Shown here: in pieces, positions 25,732 to 33,977 of the stretch
How the letters are laid out: each line of letters opens with the position of its first letter
Numbering within the stretch: the stretch's first letter is position 1
Origin: an uncultured Cytophagaceae bacterium
GTDB taxonomy: Bacteria > Bacteroidota > Bacteroidia > Cytophagales > Spirosomataceae
Direction: 5' to 3'
NCBI GenBank assembly: GCA_903898715.1
Contig: CAIUGL010000028.1
Span: 1 to 44,586 of the forward strand
Length of the DNA stretch: 44,586 nt
Program-made: the position numbers and the translations under genes
The notes under the pieces: generated by a model
What the model saw: the letters and a program-made list of their open reading frames with translations, nothing else
The model's database searches: none
What the model was told of the DNA's origin: nothing

Positions 25732-26580
25732 ATGTTCATTGTATCAGTAAACGCATTATCTCAACAAATTCAGCAGGCCATTGCCGCAAATTATCCAGCC
25801 ACGGAAGCTAAGGCCATTGCACATGCATATTTGAACATGAAATGTGGGGTAAATACCTTGGATATTTTGATGGAAAAAGCGGTGGAGGAGCCGGTTGAAT
25901 TTAAAGCTGATTTGGCCCAACTTGCCGCCGGGGTACCCCTACAATACGTGACAGGGAAAGCCTATTTTTACGATCGATTATTTTCCTTGAATTCCGATAC
26001 GCTAATACCGCGGCCGGAAACGGAAGAGCTAGTTAGTCAGGTATTGAAATTGATAGGCTCTGAAACTACACATGTTTTGGATATAGGTACCGGTTCCGGT
26101 TGTATTGCGATTTCACTAGCGTTAGAAGCGCCCCAATCCCAGGTCAGCGCATGGGATGTGGCTCCAGAAGCAATCACGAAAGCACAAGAAAATGCCAATC
26201 AGTTAGGTGCGAAAGTCATATTCCAGCAACAAGATGTTTTTGCCTGGCAAGACGATGCAAGAACGTGGGACATTATCGTTTCAAATCCGCCTTATGTGTT
26301 GGACGCCGAAAAGGCGGAAATGGAAGCTCACGTCCTAGATCACGAGCCGCATTTGGCCTTGTTTGTTCCGGATGAAGATCCCTTGAAATTTTATCGGGTG
26401 ATTGGTGAAATGGCTCAGGAGCGATTGAAGCCAGGAGGATATCTTTGTTTTGAAATCAACCGAGCATTTGGGGCACAAAACATTGCCCTAGCGGAAGCAC
26501 AAGGATTTAAAAATATCCAACTTTTGAAAGATTTTCATGGCAACGATCGCATGCTTATTGCGCAGCGATCGTCTCATTAA
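25732..26580 (+). CDS. prmC: Peptide chain release factor N5-glutamine methyltransferase
   Basis: 282 residues. The N-terminal helical domain (about 1-85) is followed by a SAM-binding methyltransferase fold with VLDIGTGSGCIAISLALEAP and the catalytic NPPY at 185-188 in VSNPPYVLDAEKAEM. PLQYVTGKAYFYDRLFSLNSDTLIPRPETEELV is the PrmC/HemK linker signature. The enzyme methylates the GGQ glutamine of release factors RF1 and RF2 and so aids translation termination. The gene converges on the S9 peptidase gene with a 26-base overlap. Confidence 0.95.
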   Translation: MFIVSVNALSQQIQQAIAANYPATEAKAIAHAYLNMKCGVNTLDILMEKAVEEPVEFKADLAQLAAGVPLQYVTGKAYFYDRLFSLNSDTLIPRPETEELVSQVLKLIGSETTHVLDIGTGSGCIAISLALEAPQSQVSAWDVAPEAITKAQENANQLGAKVIFQQQDVFAWQDDARTWDIIVSNPPYVLDAEKAEMEAHVLDHEPHLALFVPDEDPLKFYRVIGEMAQERLKPGGYLCFEINRAFGAQNIALAEAQGFKNIQLLKDFHGNDRMLIAQRSSH

Positions 26581-28615
26581 TGCCAATCAAAAACGCGAAA
26601 TCTTTAGCAATGTCCTTGAAGCGTTTGTAACGTCCCGAGGCGCCACCGTGACCGGCCGACATATCACAGTCGAGCAATAAGATCTTGTCATCGGTTTTTA
26701 ACTTACGCAGTTTAGCGACCCATTTGGCAGGTTCCCAATACTGAACTTGCGAATCATGTAAACCCGTAGTGACAAATACATGTGGGTAATTTTGCGCCGT
26801 CACATTGTCATAGGGCGAATACGATTTCATGTAGTGGTAATGTTCCTCGTTTTTCGGATTTCCCCATTCTTCCCATTCACCAGTCGTCAACGGAATTGTT
26901 TCATCCAACATCGTGGTCACGACATCCACAAACGGTACGGCTGCAATTACGCCAGCGAACAATTCAGGGGCCATGTTGATAATTCCACCCATCAGCATCC
27001 CTCCGGCAGATCCGCCTTGGGCAAATAAGCGGTGCGCGTCCACTTGACCGATGCTAACCAAATGCTTTCCACAATCGATGAAGTCAGTGAACGTATTCAT
27101 TTTACGCATCATTTTTCCATCCTCATACCAGTGGCGCCCCATTTCCTGCCCGCCGCGAATATGCGCAATCGCGAACGCAAATCCACGATCCAACAAGGAT
27201 AAACGACTGGAAGAAAAATAAGGATCCATGCTGTAACCGTATGAACCGTAAGCATACAGTAGGAGTGGACCTTTTTGGTATCCTTTTTTATAGACCAACG
27301 AAATGGGCACTTTTACCCCGTCACGCGCGGTGGCCCAGAGGCGCTCCGACTGGTATTCGTTTTTGTCAAATCCACCAAGAACCCGGTCTTCCTTCAATAA
27401 GGTTGACTTTTTCGTGGCTCCATCATATTCCAAAACTGAATTTGGACAGGTTAATGATGTGTAATTATAGCGAAGGGTATGACTTGAATAGTGTGCATTT
27501 ATGCCAATGTTGACTTGAAAAACGTCCTCATCCATCCGAATGAATTCGTTGGAATCCCCTTGAATCAATTGAATTTGCGAGAGTCCATTCGTTTTTACTT
27601 CTAAGGCAATCCACGCTGTCGTCGCATCAAAATCCTCTAGGAAAACATCGGGACGATGGGCAACCACGGTTTGCCAATGCGACTTGTGGGTGGGACCATC
27701 TACTGGGCAAGCCATTAATTGAAAATTGGTCGCCTCTTGAAAATTCGTTCGAATCAAAAAACGATCCGCTTGGTGTTCAATAAAATATTCTAATCCACGT
27801 TCGCCGGGTTGAAATACTGCGAAAGTCCCCGTTGGATTGTCTGTCTTTAAAATTCGGTATTCAGAATAAACGCCTTGTTGGCTAGACACCGAAAAAATAT
27901 ATTCCTTCGACTTGCTTCGGCTCAGCCCCATGTAGCATTCCTCGTTCTTTTCCTCATAAACGAGCACGTCGAGCGAAGAATCTGTGCCTATTTCATGGCG
28001 GAGTACCTTGGAGGCCAATAAAGTTTGTGGGTCACGCAGTAGGTAAAAAAAGTAGTTAGAATCTGCCAACCAAGCATAGGATCCTCCTTCGGTATTTTCA
28101 ATCTTGTCGGCGAGCAATTCCCCCGTCAACATGTTTTTAAAATAAACCGTATAATTACGCCGACTCACCGTATCGGTGGCATAAGCCAGCATTTGCCCAT
28201 TATCGGATAATGCCAAACCGCCTACGGCGAAATAGGCTTCGTCTTTGCCTAGTTGGTTCCCATGCAAAAGTATTTCTTCCGGAGCATCGAGGCTACCTTT
28301 TTTCCGGCAATACAATGGGTATTCGCCACCGGTTTCATAGCGGTGATAGAACCAATCTTTGCCATTGAAATAGGGAACTGATTGCTCATCGGCAACCATC
28401 CGTCCCTTCATTTCCTCAAATAACTCGTTTTGTAGTGCTTCTGTAGGCTTGAGTACGCTCTCGGTATACGCGTTCTCTTGCGTGAGGTAGTCGATGACTG
28501 CTGGATTTTCAGGATTATTTAGCCAAAAATAGGGGTCTTGTCGGCAGTCACCATGTATCGTTAATGCGTGCGGAATTTCCGTTGCTTGCGGAGGATTGGG
28601 AATATTTTTTAACAT
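26555..28615 (-). CDS. S9-family prolyl oligopeptidase, oligopeptidase B type
   Basis: 686 residues from the ATG at 28615 (a GTG two codons earlier is possible). An N-terminal beta-propeller (about 70-400) is followed by an alpha/beta hydrolase domain. The nucleophile is S536 in GGSAGGMLMG, the acid is likely the Asp of TGLHDSQVQYWEP and the His is H656 in SAGHGGASGRYKR. RLWATARDGVKVPISLVYKK and AYGSYGYSMDPYFS are typical of PtrB. No signal peptide is seen, so a cytoplasmic peptidase that cuts short peptides after basic residues is likely. Its last 26 bases overlap prmC. Confidence 0.93.
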   Translation of the reverse strand: MLKNIPNPPQATEIPHALTIHGDCRQDPYFWLNNPENPAVIDYLTQENAYTESVLKPTEALQNELFEEMKGRMVADEQSVPYFNGKDWFYHRYETGGEYPLYCRKKGSLDAPEEILLHGNQLGKDEAYFAVGGLALSDNGQMLAYATDTVSRRNYTVYFKNMLTGELLADKIENTEGGSYAWLADSNYFFYLLRDPQTLLASKVLRHEIGTDSSLDVLVYEEKNEECYMGLSRSKSKEYIFSVSSQQGVYSEYRILKTDNPTGTFAVFQPGERGLEYFIEHQADRFLIRTNFQEATNFQLMACPVDGPTHKSHWQTVVAHRPDVFLEDFDATTAWIALEVKTNGLSQIQLIQGDSNEFIRMDEDVFQVNIGINAHYSSHTLRYNYTSLTCPNSVLEYDGATKKSTLLKEDRVLGGFDKNEYQSERLWATARDGVKVPISLVYKKGYQKGPLLLYAYGSYGYSMDPYFSSSRLSLLDRGFAFAIAHIRGGQEMGRHWYEDGKMMRKMNTFTDFIDCGKHLVSIGQVDAHRLFAQGGSAGGMLMGGIINMAPELFAGVIAAVPFVDVVTTMLDETIPLTTGEWEEWGNPKNEEHYHYMKSYSPYDNVTAQNYPHVFVTTGLHDSQVQYWEPAKWVAKLRKLKTDDKILLLDCDMSAGHGGASGRYKRFKDIAKDFAFLIGINETIAAQ

Positions 28616-28713
28616 GGGCACAAGATAAAAATAAAATAATGGAGGGAAAAGGAACGTTTATCCTTGAAAAAGCATTTTGATGGAAAAATTCGCAAGGGAA
28701 ATGTATTTATGCA

Positions 28714-28721
28714 TACCTTTG
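28714..28721 (+). promoter_or_regulatory. -7 box upstream of lemA
   Basis: TACCTTTG matches TAnnTTTG and lies 31 bases before the lemA ATG. The -33 element is not well placed. Confidence 0.5.
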
Positions 28722-28752
28722 CGAGGACAAAAAAACCTTAAATTTTAAAACA

Positions 28753-29346
28753 ATGAATAAGAAAATTTGGATTGGTTTAGGCGTAGTTGCTTTGGTGATT
28801 TTTTGGGGGATTGGATCGAGAAATAGCATGGCCACTAGTGATCAGGAAGTAAAGGCTTCATGGGCTAACGTACAGAGCGCTTATCAAAGACGTTCGGATT
28901 TAATCCCGAATTTGGTTAAAACGGTACAAGGAGTAGCTAATTTTGAAAAGTCGACATTAACCGAAGTGATTCAAGCGCGTGCATCAGCGACGCAAATGAA
29001 ATTAGATGCGAAGGACTTGAGTCCAGAGAATATGCAAAAATACCAAGCAGCTCAATCTTCTTTAGGAGGTGCTTTATCTCGTTTAATGGTTGTGGCAGAG
29101 AATTATCCACAATTGCGTGCAACGGAGAATTTCTCTGAATTGCAAGCGCAGTTAGAGGGTACTGAAAACCGTATCAAAGAAGAGCGTGACCGCTTTAATT
29201 CGTCGGTAAAAAACTACAACTCCTTAATCGTAACCTTCCCGAACAGCCTAATTGCTTCCTTCTCAGGTTTTGCTGAGAAAGGCTTCTTCCAAGCAGAAGC
29301 AGGTGCTGAAAAAGCGCCAGAAGTAAATTTTGACGAGAAGAAATAA
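28753..29346 (+). CDS. lemA: LemA family protein
   Basis: 197 residues: one N-terminal membrane segment (IWIGLGVVALVIFWGIG, about 5-21), then the helical LemA domain with WANVQSAYQRRSDLIPNLVKTVQGVANFEKSTL, ENYPQLRATENFSELQAQLEGTENRI and ERDRFNSSVKNYNSLIVTFPNSLIA. LemA proteins sit in the membrane with the helical domain outside the cytoplasm; the function is unsettled. They are frequently encoded beside TPM-domain genes, as here, where two TPM genes follow with a 1-base gap and then an overlap. Confidence 0.93.
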   Translation: MNKKIWIGLGVVALVIFWGIGSRNSMATSDQEVKASWANVQSAYQRRSDLIPNLVKTVQGVANFEKSTLTEVIQARASATQMKLDAKDLSPENMQKYQAAQSSLGGALSRLMVVAENYPQLRATENFSELQAQLEGTENRIKEERDRFNSSVKNYNSLIVTFPNSLIASFSGFAEKGFFQAEAGAEKAPEVNFDEKK

Positions 29347-29347
29347 G

Positions 29348-29773
29348 ATGCAATTAAGCGCAGCGCACGAAGCAGAAATTATTCAAGCGATTCAGGAGGC
29401 CGAAAAAAAGACTTCTGGAGAGATTCGTGTGCATGTGGAAAGTCATTGTGAAGGGCACCCGATCGAACGATCGAAGGTGCTCTTTTTTCAATTAGGCATG
29501 CACCAGACGGATTTGCAAAATGGAGTTTTGGTGTATTTGGCTGTCAAAGATCGGAAGTTCTCGATCATAGGCGATAAGGGAATTGATGCGAATGTGCCCA
29601 CTGAATTTTGGGAAACCATTCGGGATGAGATGCGCCCTTTATTAGCCAAAAATGAATATGGTTCAGGTCTTGCTTTAGGCGTTCGCCGCATTGGAGAGGC
29701 TTTAGCTGTTTATTTTCCGTATCAACGGGAAGATGTAAATGAATTGTCGGATGAGCTTTCGTATGGGGAATAG
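29348..29773 (+). CDS. TPM-domain protein, soluble form
   Basis: 141 residues from the ATG at 29348, one base after the lemA stop. It is a single TPM domain (AIQEAEKKTSGEIRVHVES, then FFQLGMHQTDLQNGVLVYLAVKDRKFSIIGDKGIDANVP). There is no signal peptide or membrane segment, unlike the next gene, so it may stay in the cytoplasm. TPM domains occur in photosystem II repair proteins of plants and in bacterial envelope proteins, some with phosphatase activity; the role of this short form is unknown. It overlaps the next gene by about 11 bases. Confidence 0.85.
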   Translation: MQLSAAHEAEIIQAIQEAEKKTSGEIRVHVESHCEGHPIERSKVLFFQLGMHQTDLQNGVLVYLAVKDRKFSIIGDKGIDANVPTEFWETIRDEMRPLLAKNEYGSGLALGVRRIGEALAVYFPYQREDVNELSDELSYGE

Positions 29774-30509
29774 CGTTAGATTAATTTTTGGATTTTTATT
29801 GGTCTCGCTTAGCCTTTTCGGACAGGAAATTCCTTCGAAACCCTCGGGTTATGTGTTGGATCAAGCGGGTTTACTGCAAGCGAATGAGGTCCAACAATTA
29901 GAGCAAAAGCTGCGAGGCTATGCAGATTCAACATCCACTCAATTTACAGTTGTACTTGTGCCTACCACAGGGGGTTCTGACCCATACGATTATGCGATGG
30001 CCATTGGTAAATCCTGGGGAGTAGGTCAAAAAGACAAGAATAATGGTGTCGTGATTTTGGTGTCCATGGACAATCGAAAGATTCGGATTGTGACGGGACG
30101 CGGCATCGAGGATGTATTGCCAGATGCCACTTGTAAGCGGATTATCAACCGAATTCTTAAGCCTAAATTTAAGCGCGGTGATTATTATGGTGGTTTAGAT
30201 ATGGCTACAACTGAAATGATGCAACGCGCTTCGGGTCAATTTCAATCGGATGGGTCGGGTGATCCTGAGGGTATACCTGTTGCATTAATCGTCGTACTGG
30301 TATTCATTATTATTTCGTTCATCAAAGCCTACAAAAATCGTGGTGGCGGATCAGGTCCCGGATCGCGCGGGGGCGGAATGTTTTTTCCACCCGTGTTTTT
30401 TGGCGGTGGAGGATTTGATCGGGGTGGCTCATCCGGTGGAGGCGGATTTGATTTTGGTGGATTTGGAGGCGGAGATTTCGGTGGTGGTGGAGCCGGTGGG
30501 GATTTTTAA
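29763..30509 (+). CDS. Exported TPM-domain membrane protein with glycine-rich tail
   Basis: 248 residues from the ATG at 29763, preferred because it begins a signal peptide (MGNSVRLIFGFLLVSLSLFGQ); in-frame ATGs at 29739 and 29751 are possible. The TPM domain (about 28-150) includes GYVLDQAGLLQANEVQQLEQKLRGY, GVGQKDKNNGVVILVSMDNRKIRI and GRGIEDVLPDATCKRII. A membrane segment follows (VALIVVLVFIIISFI), then a tail of Gly, Phe and Asp repeats (GGFDFGGFGGGDFGGGG). This is the YgcG-like layout. It is the last gene of the lemA-TPM-TPM unit. Confidence 0.87.
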   Translation: MGNSVRLIFGFLLVSLSLFGQEIPSKPSGYVLDQAGLLQANEVQQLEQKLRGYADSTSTQFTVVLVPTTGGSDPYDYAMAIGKSWGVGQKDKNNGVVILVSMDNRKIRIVTGRGIEDVLPDATCKRIINRILKPKFKRGDYYGGLDMATTEMMQRASGQFQSDGSGDPEGIPVALIVVLVFIIISFIKAYKNRGGGSGPGSRGGGMFFPPVFFGGGGFDRGGSSGGGGFDFGGFGGGDFGGGGAGGDF

Positions 30510-30517
30510 ATAATGCG

Positions 30518-30525
30518 TATCTTTA
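30518..30525 (+). promoter_or_regulatory. Possible -7 box of gmhA
   Basis: TATCTTTA differs from TAnnTTTG only at the last base and lies 17 bases before the TTG start of gmhA. Read-through from the TPM gene 33 bases upstream is the alternative. Confidence 0.3.
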
Positions 30526-30542
30526 CGCAAAATTAGATTCAT

Positions 30543-31121
30543 TTGAAAGATATTATCCAGGCAAACCTTCAGGAAGCCCAACACGTCTTAGATCAATTTT
30601 TTAGCAATCCAGCTAAAATTCAATCCATCGAAAAAGCAGCACAATGTTTAGTTGGCGCACTCCAACAAGGCAAAAAAATCATTGCCTGTGGAAATGGAGG
30701 AAGCCATTGCGATGCCATGCATTTCGCGGAGGAGTTATCGGGCCGTTACCGGGAAAACCGACCAGCTTTAGCTGCTTTGGCCATTTCGGATCCATCGCAC
30801 ATCTCTTGCGTGAGTAATGATTTTGGATATAATTATGTGTTCTCTCGGTTTATTGAGGGATTGGGAAATGCGGGGGATGTGTTATTTGGACTGTCAACAA
30901 GCGGGAATTCTGCCAACATTATTGAAGCCGTAAAAGCCGCGCAAGCTAAAGGTATGGCGGTCGTTTTATTAACAGGAAAAGATGGGGGGCAGTTGGCCTC
31001 CTTCGAAAATGTCTTCGAAATTCGTGTGGACCATTTTGGTTACGCAGATCGCATTCAAGAGATTCATATTAAGGTGATTCATATTCTGATTCAATTGATT
31101 GAAAAGGAAATGGGTTTTTAG
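30543..31121 (+). CDS. gmhA: D-sedoheptulose-7-phosphate isomerase (phosphoheptose isomerase)
   Basis: 192 residues, the usual family length, with an apparent TTG start (no in-frame ATG in the right place). The SIS-domain signatures are [47 protein letters not shown] and LTGKDGG, ending in [18 protein letters not shown]. It converts sedoheptulose 7-phosphate to D-glycero-D-manno-heptose 7-phosphate, the first step to the heptose of lipopolysaccharide. No other heptose gene (hldE, gmhB, hldD) is nearby. By memory, several blocks are almost identical to the gammaproteobacterial GmhA. Its stop codon lies in the left arm of an inverted repeat. Confidence 0.95.
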   Translation: MKDIIQANLQEAQHVLDQFFSNPAKIQSIEKAAQCLVGALQQGKKIIACGNGGSHCDAMHFAEELSGRYRENRPALAALAISDPSHISCVSNDFGYNYVFSRFIEGLGNAGDVLFGLSTSGNSANIIEAVKAAQAKGMAVVLLTGKDGGQLASFENVFEIRVDHFGYADRIQEIHIKVIHILIQLIEKEMGF

Positions 31122-31144
31122 ACGTTGGACGCTAGACGTAAGAC
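31118..31144. repeat. Left arm of inverted repeat, heptamer array
   Basis: Bases 31122-31149 read as four degenerate heptamers of the form GACGYTR (GACGTTG, GACGCTA, GACGTAA, GACGTTA). Bases 31118-31144 pair with 31191-31217 over 27 positions with two mismatches, and can pair as well with the equivalent parts of the two later repeat units. The gmhA TAG (31119-31121) is inside this arm. Confidence 0.8.
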
Positions 31145-31165
31145 GTTAGAAGTATTAAATTTTTA

Positions 31166-31354
31166 CATATGATTTTACATGTTTCACTTGGTCTAACGTC
31201 CAGCGTCCAACGTCTAAAGTCTAATTTATTTCATATGATTTTACATGTTTCACTTGGTCTAACGTCCAGTGTCCAACGTCTAAAGTCTAATTTATTTCAT
31301 ATGATTTTACATGTTTCACTTGGTCTAACGTCCAGCGTCCAACGTCTAAAGTCT
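31166..31354. repeat. Tandem 66-bp repeat, three copies
   Basis: Three units begin at 31166, 31232 and 31298 (each CATATGATTTTACATG...). Units 1 and 2 are full 66-mers, and unit 3 runs 57 bases to about 31354 before the helicase start. Over the shared length I find one difference, a T in unit 2 (31270) where units 1 and 3 have C. Each unit holds a unique part (about 25 bases) and a heptamer array on the opposite strand (GACTTTA, GACGTTG, GACGCTG, GACGTTA). As 66 is a multiple of 3, one frame stays open across all three units, but there is no sign it is a gene. Confidence 0.9.
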
Positions 31355-31367
31355 TAAATAATTCATT

Positions 31368-32597
31368 TTGACATTCAAAGAACTTGGCTTAGCCGAACGA
31401 TTATTAGAAGGGATTGATTCCATGGGCTACAAGACGGCGACACCGGTGCAAGAGCAGGTGATGAAGCCAATTTTAGCGGGGAAAGACGTCCTAGCTTCGG
31501 CGCAGACAGGTACTGGAAAAACGGCTGCGTTTTTGTTGCCAATCATCCATAAGATTTTAACGGAAGAGCATTCCGAAGATCACATCAATGCCTTGATTAT
31601 TGTGCCTACCCGTGAACTTGCCGTGCAAATTGCCGGTAACATGGAAGGTTTAGGCTATTTTACTAACGTTAGCTGCATGCCGGTTTATGGTGGCGGTGAT
31701 GGTAATTCATTTACGACTGAAAAGACGGCACTAACTTCGGGGGTCGACCTCGTAGTTTGTACACCTGGCCGCATGATTGCCCATTTAAATATGGGTTATG
31801 TAGATCTTTCGCATGTTAAATACTTAGTATTAGATGAGGCGGACCGCATGCTCGACATGGGTTTTCATGATGACCTGATGAAGATCACAGGTCACCTACC
31901 TAAGGTGCGTCAAAATCTCTTATTCTCTGCGACCATGCCACCGAAGATGCGCGATCTTGCTCGGAAACTGATGGAAGATCCCGTAGAAGTAAATATCGCC
32001 GTTTCCAAACCCCCAGAGGCTATTGTCCAGGAAGCGTTTGTGGTATATGAAAAGCAAAAAAGTCCTTTGGTGAAGTATTTATTGAAACGCCAGGATTATA
32101 CCCGTGTGATTGTTTTCTGTTCCCGGAAACAGAATGTGAAGTCCTTAACGTCCGACTTGAAGCGTGCACGTTTCTCGGTGGAAGAAATTCACTCCGATTT
32201 GGAGCAAGATGTGCGCGAGCAAGTATTGCAAGATTTCCGAAATAAGAAAACGAAGATTTTAGTAGCCACCGATATTTTGAGTCGGGGAATCGATATCGAT
32301 GAAATCGAATTAGTTATCAATTACGACGTGCCCAATGACGGGGAAGATTACATCCACCGGATTGGTCGTACGGCCCGTGCCCAAACGAAGGGAACTGCAT
32401 ACACGTTAATTACGGAATCGGAACAACGGAAATTTGCGGCTATCGAGCGCCTATTGGAAAAAGAGGTTACTAAATCAGCCGTACCTGAAGAATTCGGACC
32501 CGTACCTGAATATAGTCCAGAAACGAAAAAGCCAGCTTTCTCAGGAGGAGGATTCAAAAAAGGAGGCAAGAAAAAACCTTGGCGTAAAAAGGATTAG
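31368..32597 (+). CDS. DEAD-box ATP-dependent RNA helicase, RhlE-like
   Basis: 409 residues with an apparent TTG start that gives a normal N-terminus (MTFKELGLAERLLEGI). All helicase motifs are seen: Q motif (TPVQEQ), motif I AQTGTGKT (45-52), Ia PTRELA, II DEAD (156-159), III SAT, IV IVFCSRK, V ATDILSRGIDI and VI HRIGRTARA. A short basic Gly/Lys-rich tail (GGGFKKGGKKKPWRKKD) probably helps RNA binding. Enzymes of this group remodel RNA in ribosome assembly, decay or cold growth. Its leader contains the tandem repeat array. Its stop overlaps that of ftsA by 4 bases. Confidence 0.95.
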   Translation: MTFKELGLAERLLEGIDSMGYKTATPVQEQVMKPILAGKDVLASAQTGTGKTAAFLLPIIHKILTEEHSEDHINALIIVPTRELAVQIAGNMEGLGYFTNVSCMPVYGGGDGNSFTTEKTALTSGVDLVVCTPGRMIAHLNMGYVDLSHVKYLVLDEADRMLDMGFHDDLMKITGHLPKVRQNLLFSATMPPKMRDLARKLMEDPVEVNIAVSKPPEAIVQEAFVVYEKQKSPLVKYLLKRQDYTRVIVFCSRKQNVKSLTSDLKRARFSVEEIHSDLEQDVREQVLQDFRNKKTKILVATDILSRGIDIDEIELVINYDVPNDGEDYIHRIGRTARAQTKGTAYTLITESEQRKFAAIERLLEKEVTKSAVPEEFGPVPEYSPETKKPAFSGGGFKKGGKKKPWRKKD

Positions 32598-33907
32598 TAT
32601 TCGCCGCCTTCTTCATCGCTGCCAACAAGCGATTCCACTAAACGACCGAATATCGATTTGATCGATGGTGGTTTTTGTTTCGTCGAATTGCCACTGGTTT
32701 GGATATAATCCGTTTGAGAGCTCGTCTCAGGTGCTGCATCATCCGTATTTTCTAATTGGTCGAAATATACTTGGACTAGTCCTACGGACGTAGCATACGA
32801 TGGATCTTTAATTTCGTCGGATGCGGTTGCATTTGGAATGCCCACGCGCGTCTCTAACGCTGTTACTTTTTGAAATAATTCATCGATGTACGGCAAGGTT
32901 GCGCCACCACCACATAGGACGATTCCGCCACGCAATGCCGTAACATTCGTTGTTTTTTGAATTTCTGCCATGACAACAGCAGCTAATTCCTTCATGCGCT
33001 CCTCGATAATAATTGCCAAATTCCGAACGGAGACCGGCGTAGGTTTACGTCCAGCCATTCCTGGAATCATGACAACCTCATTGATTTCAATCAATTTTTG
33101 AAGTGCTGAACCGAAATTTACTTTCAAGGCTTCTGCGTGCTCTAAAGTCACATCAAGCCCCACTTTGATATCTTCTGTAATGCGATCGCCACCCCAGTTT
33201 AACACTTTGGCATGCTTCAATCGTCTGTTTTGATAGATACTAATTTCAGTTGTTCCACTGCCAATATCCACCAATACAACACCTTGCTGCTTTTCTTCTG
33301 CACTTAATACCGAGCTTGAACTTGCCAAGGGGCTAAAATATAAATTACCACCCTTAATGTGGTCTGACTCCGCAGAAGCTAAGGTCTTGCGGAATAAATC
33401 AAATTTATCTTGACGCGCTGTGATGACCATGAAATCCCCTTGAATACGTGGGCCCACTTGGCCTACTGGATCTAAGGTTTCTGGTAATGAGCCTACGGTA
33501 AAACCAGTAGGTAGCGTGTGTAATACACATGGATTTTTCTCCGCGATTGATTTTTTAGCTTCTTCGGTAATCTCCAAAATCTCCTTAACAGAGACAGGTT
33601 CAGATGGATTTTTACGCTGTTTCGTGATCGTATACGGGCTAACAGCAATATGACTTCCGGATAAGTTGGACGAGAAATAATACTCCTTTGATTTTCCAGG
33701 TAGGGCAACCGCAATTTGGTTGATTGCCTCAGAAATAGCTGCGGAAGTTTTATTGATATTGACAATTTCACCGTTTAAAATGAATCCTGTCGTGGATGCT
33801 TTTCCAGTGGCTACTATCTCCAGCTGACCTTGCGCATTTTGCTTGCCCGCTACTGCTTTAACAAATGAACTACCAATATCTAGACCAATGATCAAATCGT
33901 TCCGCAT
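32594..33907 (-). CDS. ftsA: Cell division protein FtsA
   Basis: 437 residues with the actin-like fold: phosphate loop 1 IGLDIGSSFVKAVAG (about 6-20), an SHS2-type 1C region (about 85-165), phosphate loop 2 VLVDIGSGTTEISIYQ and adenosine motif GGIVLCGGGATLPYIDEL. FtsA binds FtsZ and ties the Z ring to the membrane through a C-terminal helix; here the tail (SIKSIFGRLVESLVGSDEEG) contains that amphipathic helix. It is the last gene of the division cluster. The gene that usually comes next, ftsZ, is absent; a DEAD-box helicase gene converges on it instead. Confidence 0.95.
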   Translation of the reverse strand: MRNDLIIGLDIGSSFVKAVAGKQNAQGQLEIVATGKASTTGFILNGEIVNINKTSAAISEAINQIAVALPGKSKEYYFSSNLSGSHIAVSPYTITKQRKNPSEPVSVKEILEITEEAKKSIAEKNPCVLHTLPTGFTVGSLPETLDPVGQVGPRIQGDFMVITARQDKFDLFRKTLASAESDHIKGGNLYFSPLASSSSVLSAEEKQQGVVLVDIGSGTTEISIYQNRRLKHAKVLNWGGDRITEDIKVGLDVTLEHAEALKVNFGSALQKLIEINEVVMIPGMAGRKPTPVSVRNLAIIIEERMKELAAVVMAEIQKTTNVTALRGGIVLCGGGATLPYIDELFQKVTALETRVGIPNATASDEIKDPSYATSVGLVQVYFDQLENTDDAAPETSSQTDYIQTSGNSTKQKPPSIKSIFGRLVESLVGSDEEGGEY

Positions 33908-33977
33908 AAAAATTACATGTATTGTAGAATGAACTCACCTCGGAAAGGTGATTTAGCTTTGAAATTACCTAAAATGC

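Noticed and set aside
31118-31354. Possible CRISPR array
   Set aside because: The 66-bp units are contiguous with no variable spacers, and no cas genes are present.
31169-31357. Open frame of 62 residues made of three 22-residue repeats
   Set aside because: It is open only because the 66-bp DNA unit is a multiple of 3; it has no family resemblance, and its content is explained by the heptamer arrays.
33936-33953. Small hairpin between ftsQ and ftsA as a terminator
   Set aside because: The stem is only 6 bp and is not followed by a T-run on the minus strand; it would also cut ftsA off from its cluster.
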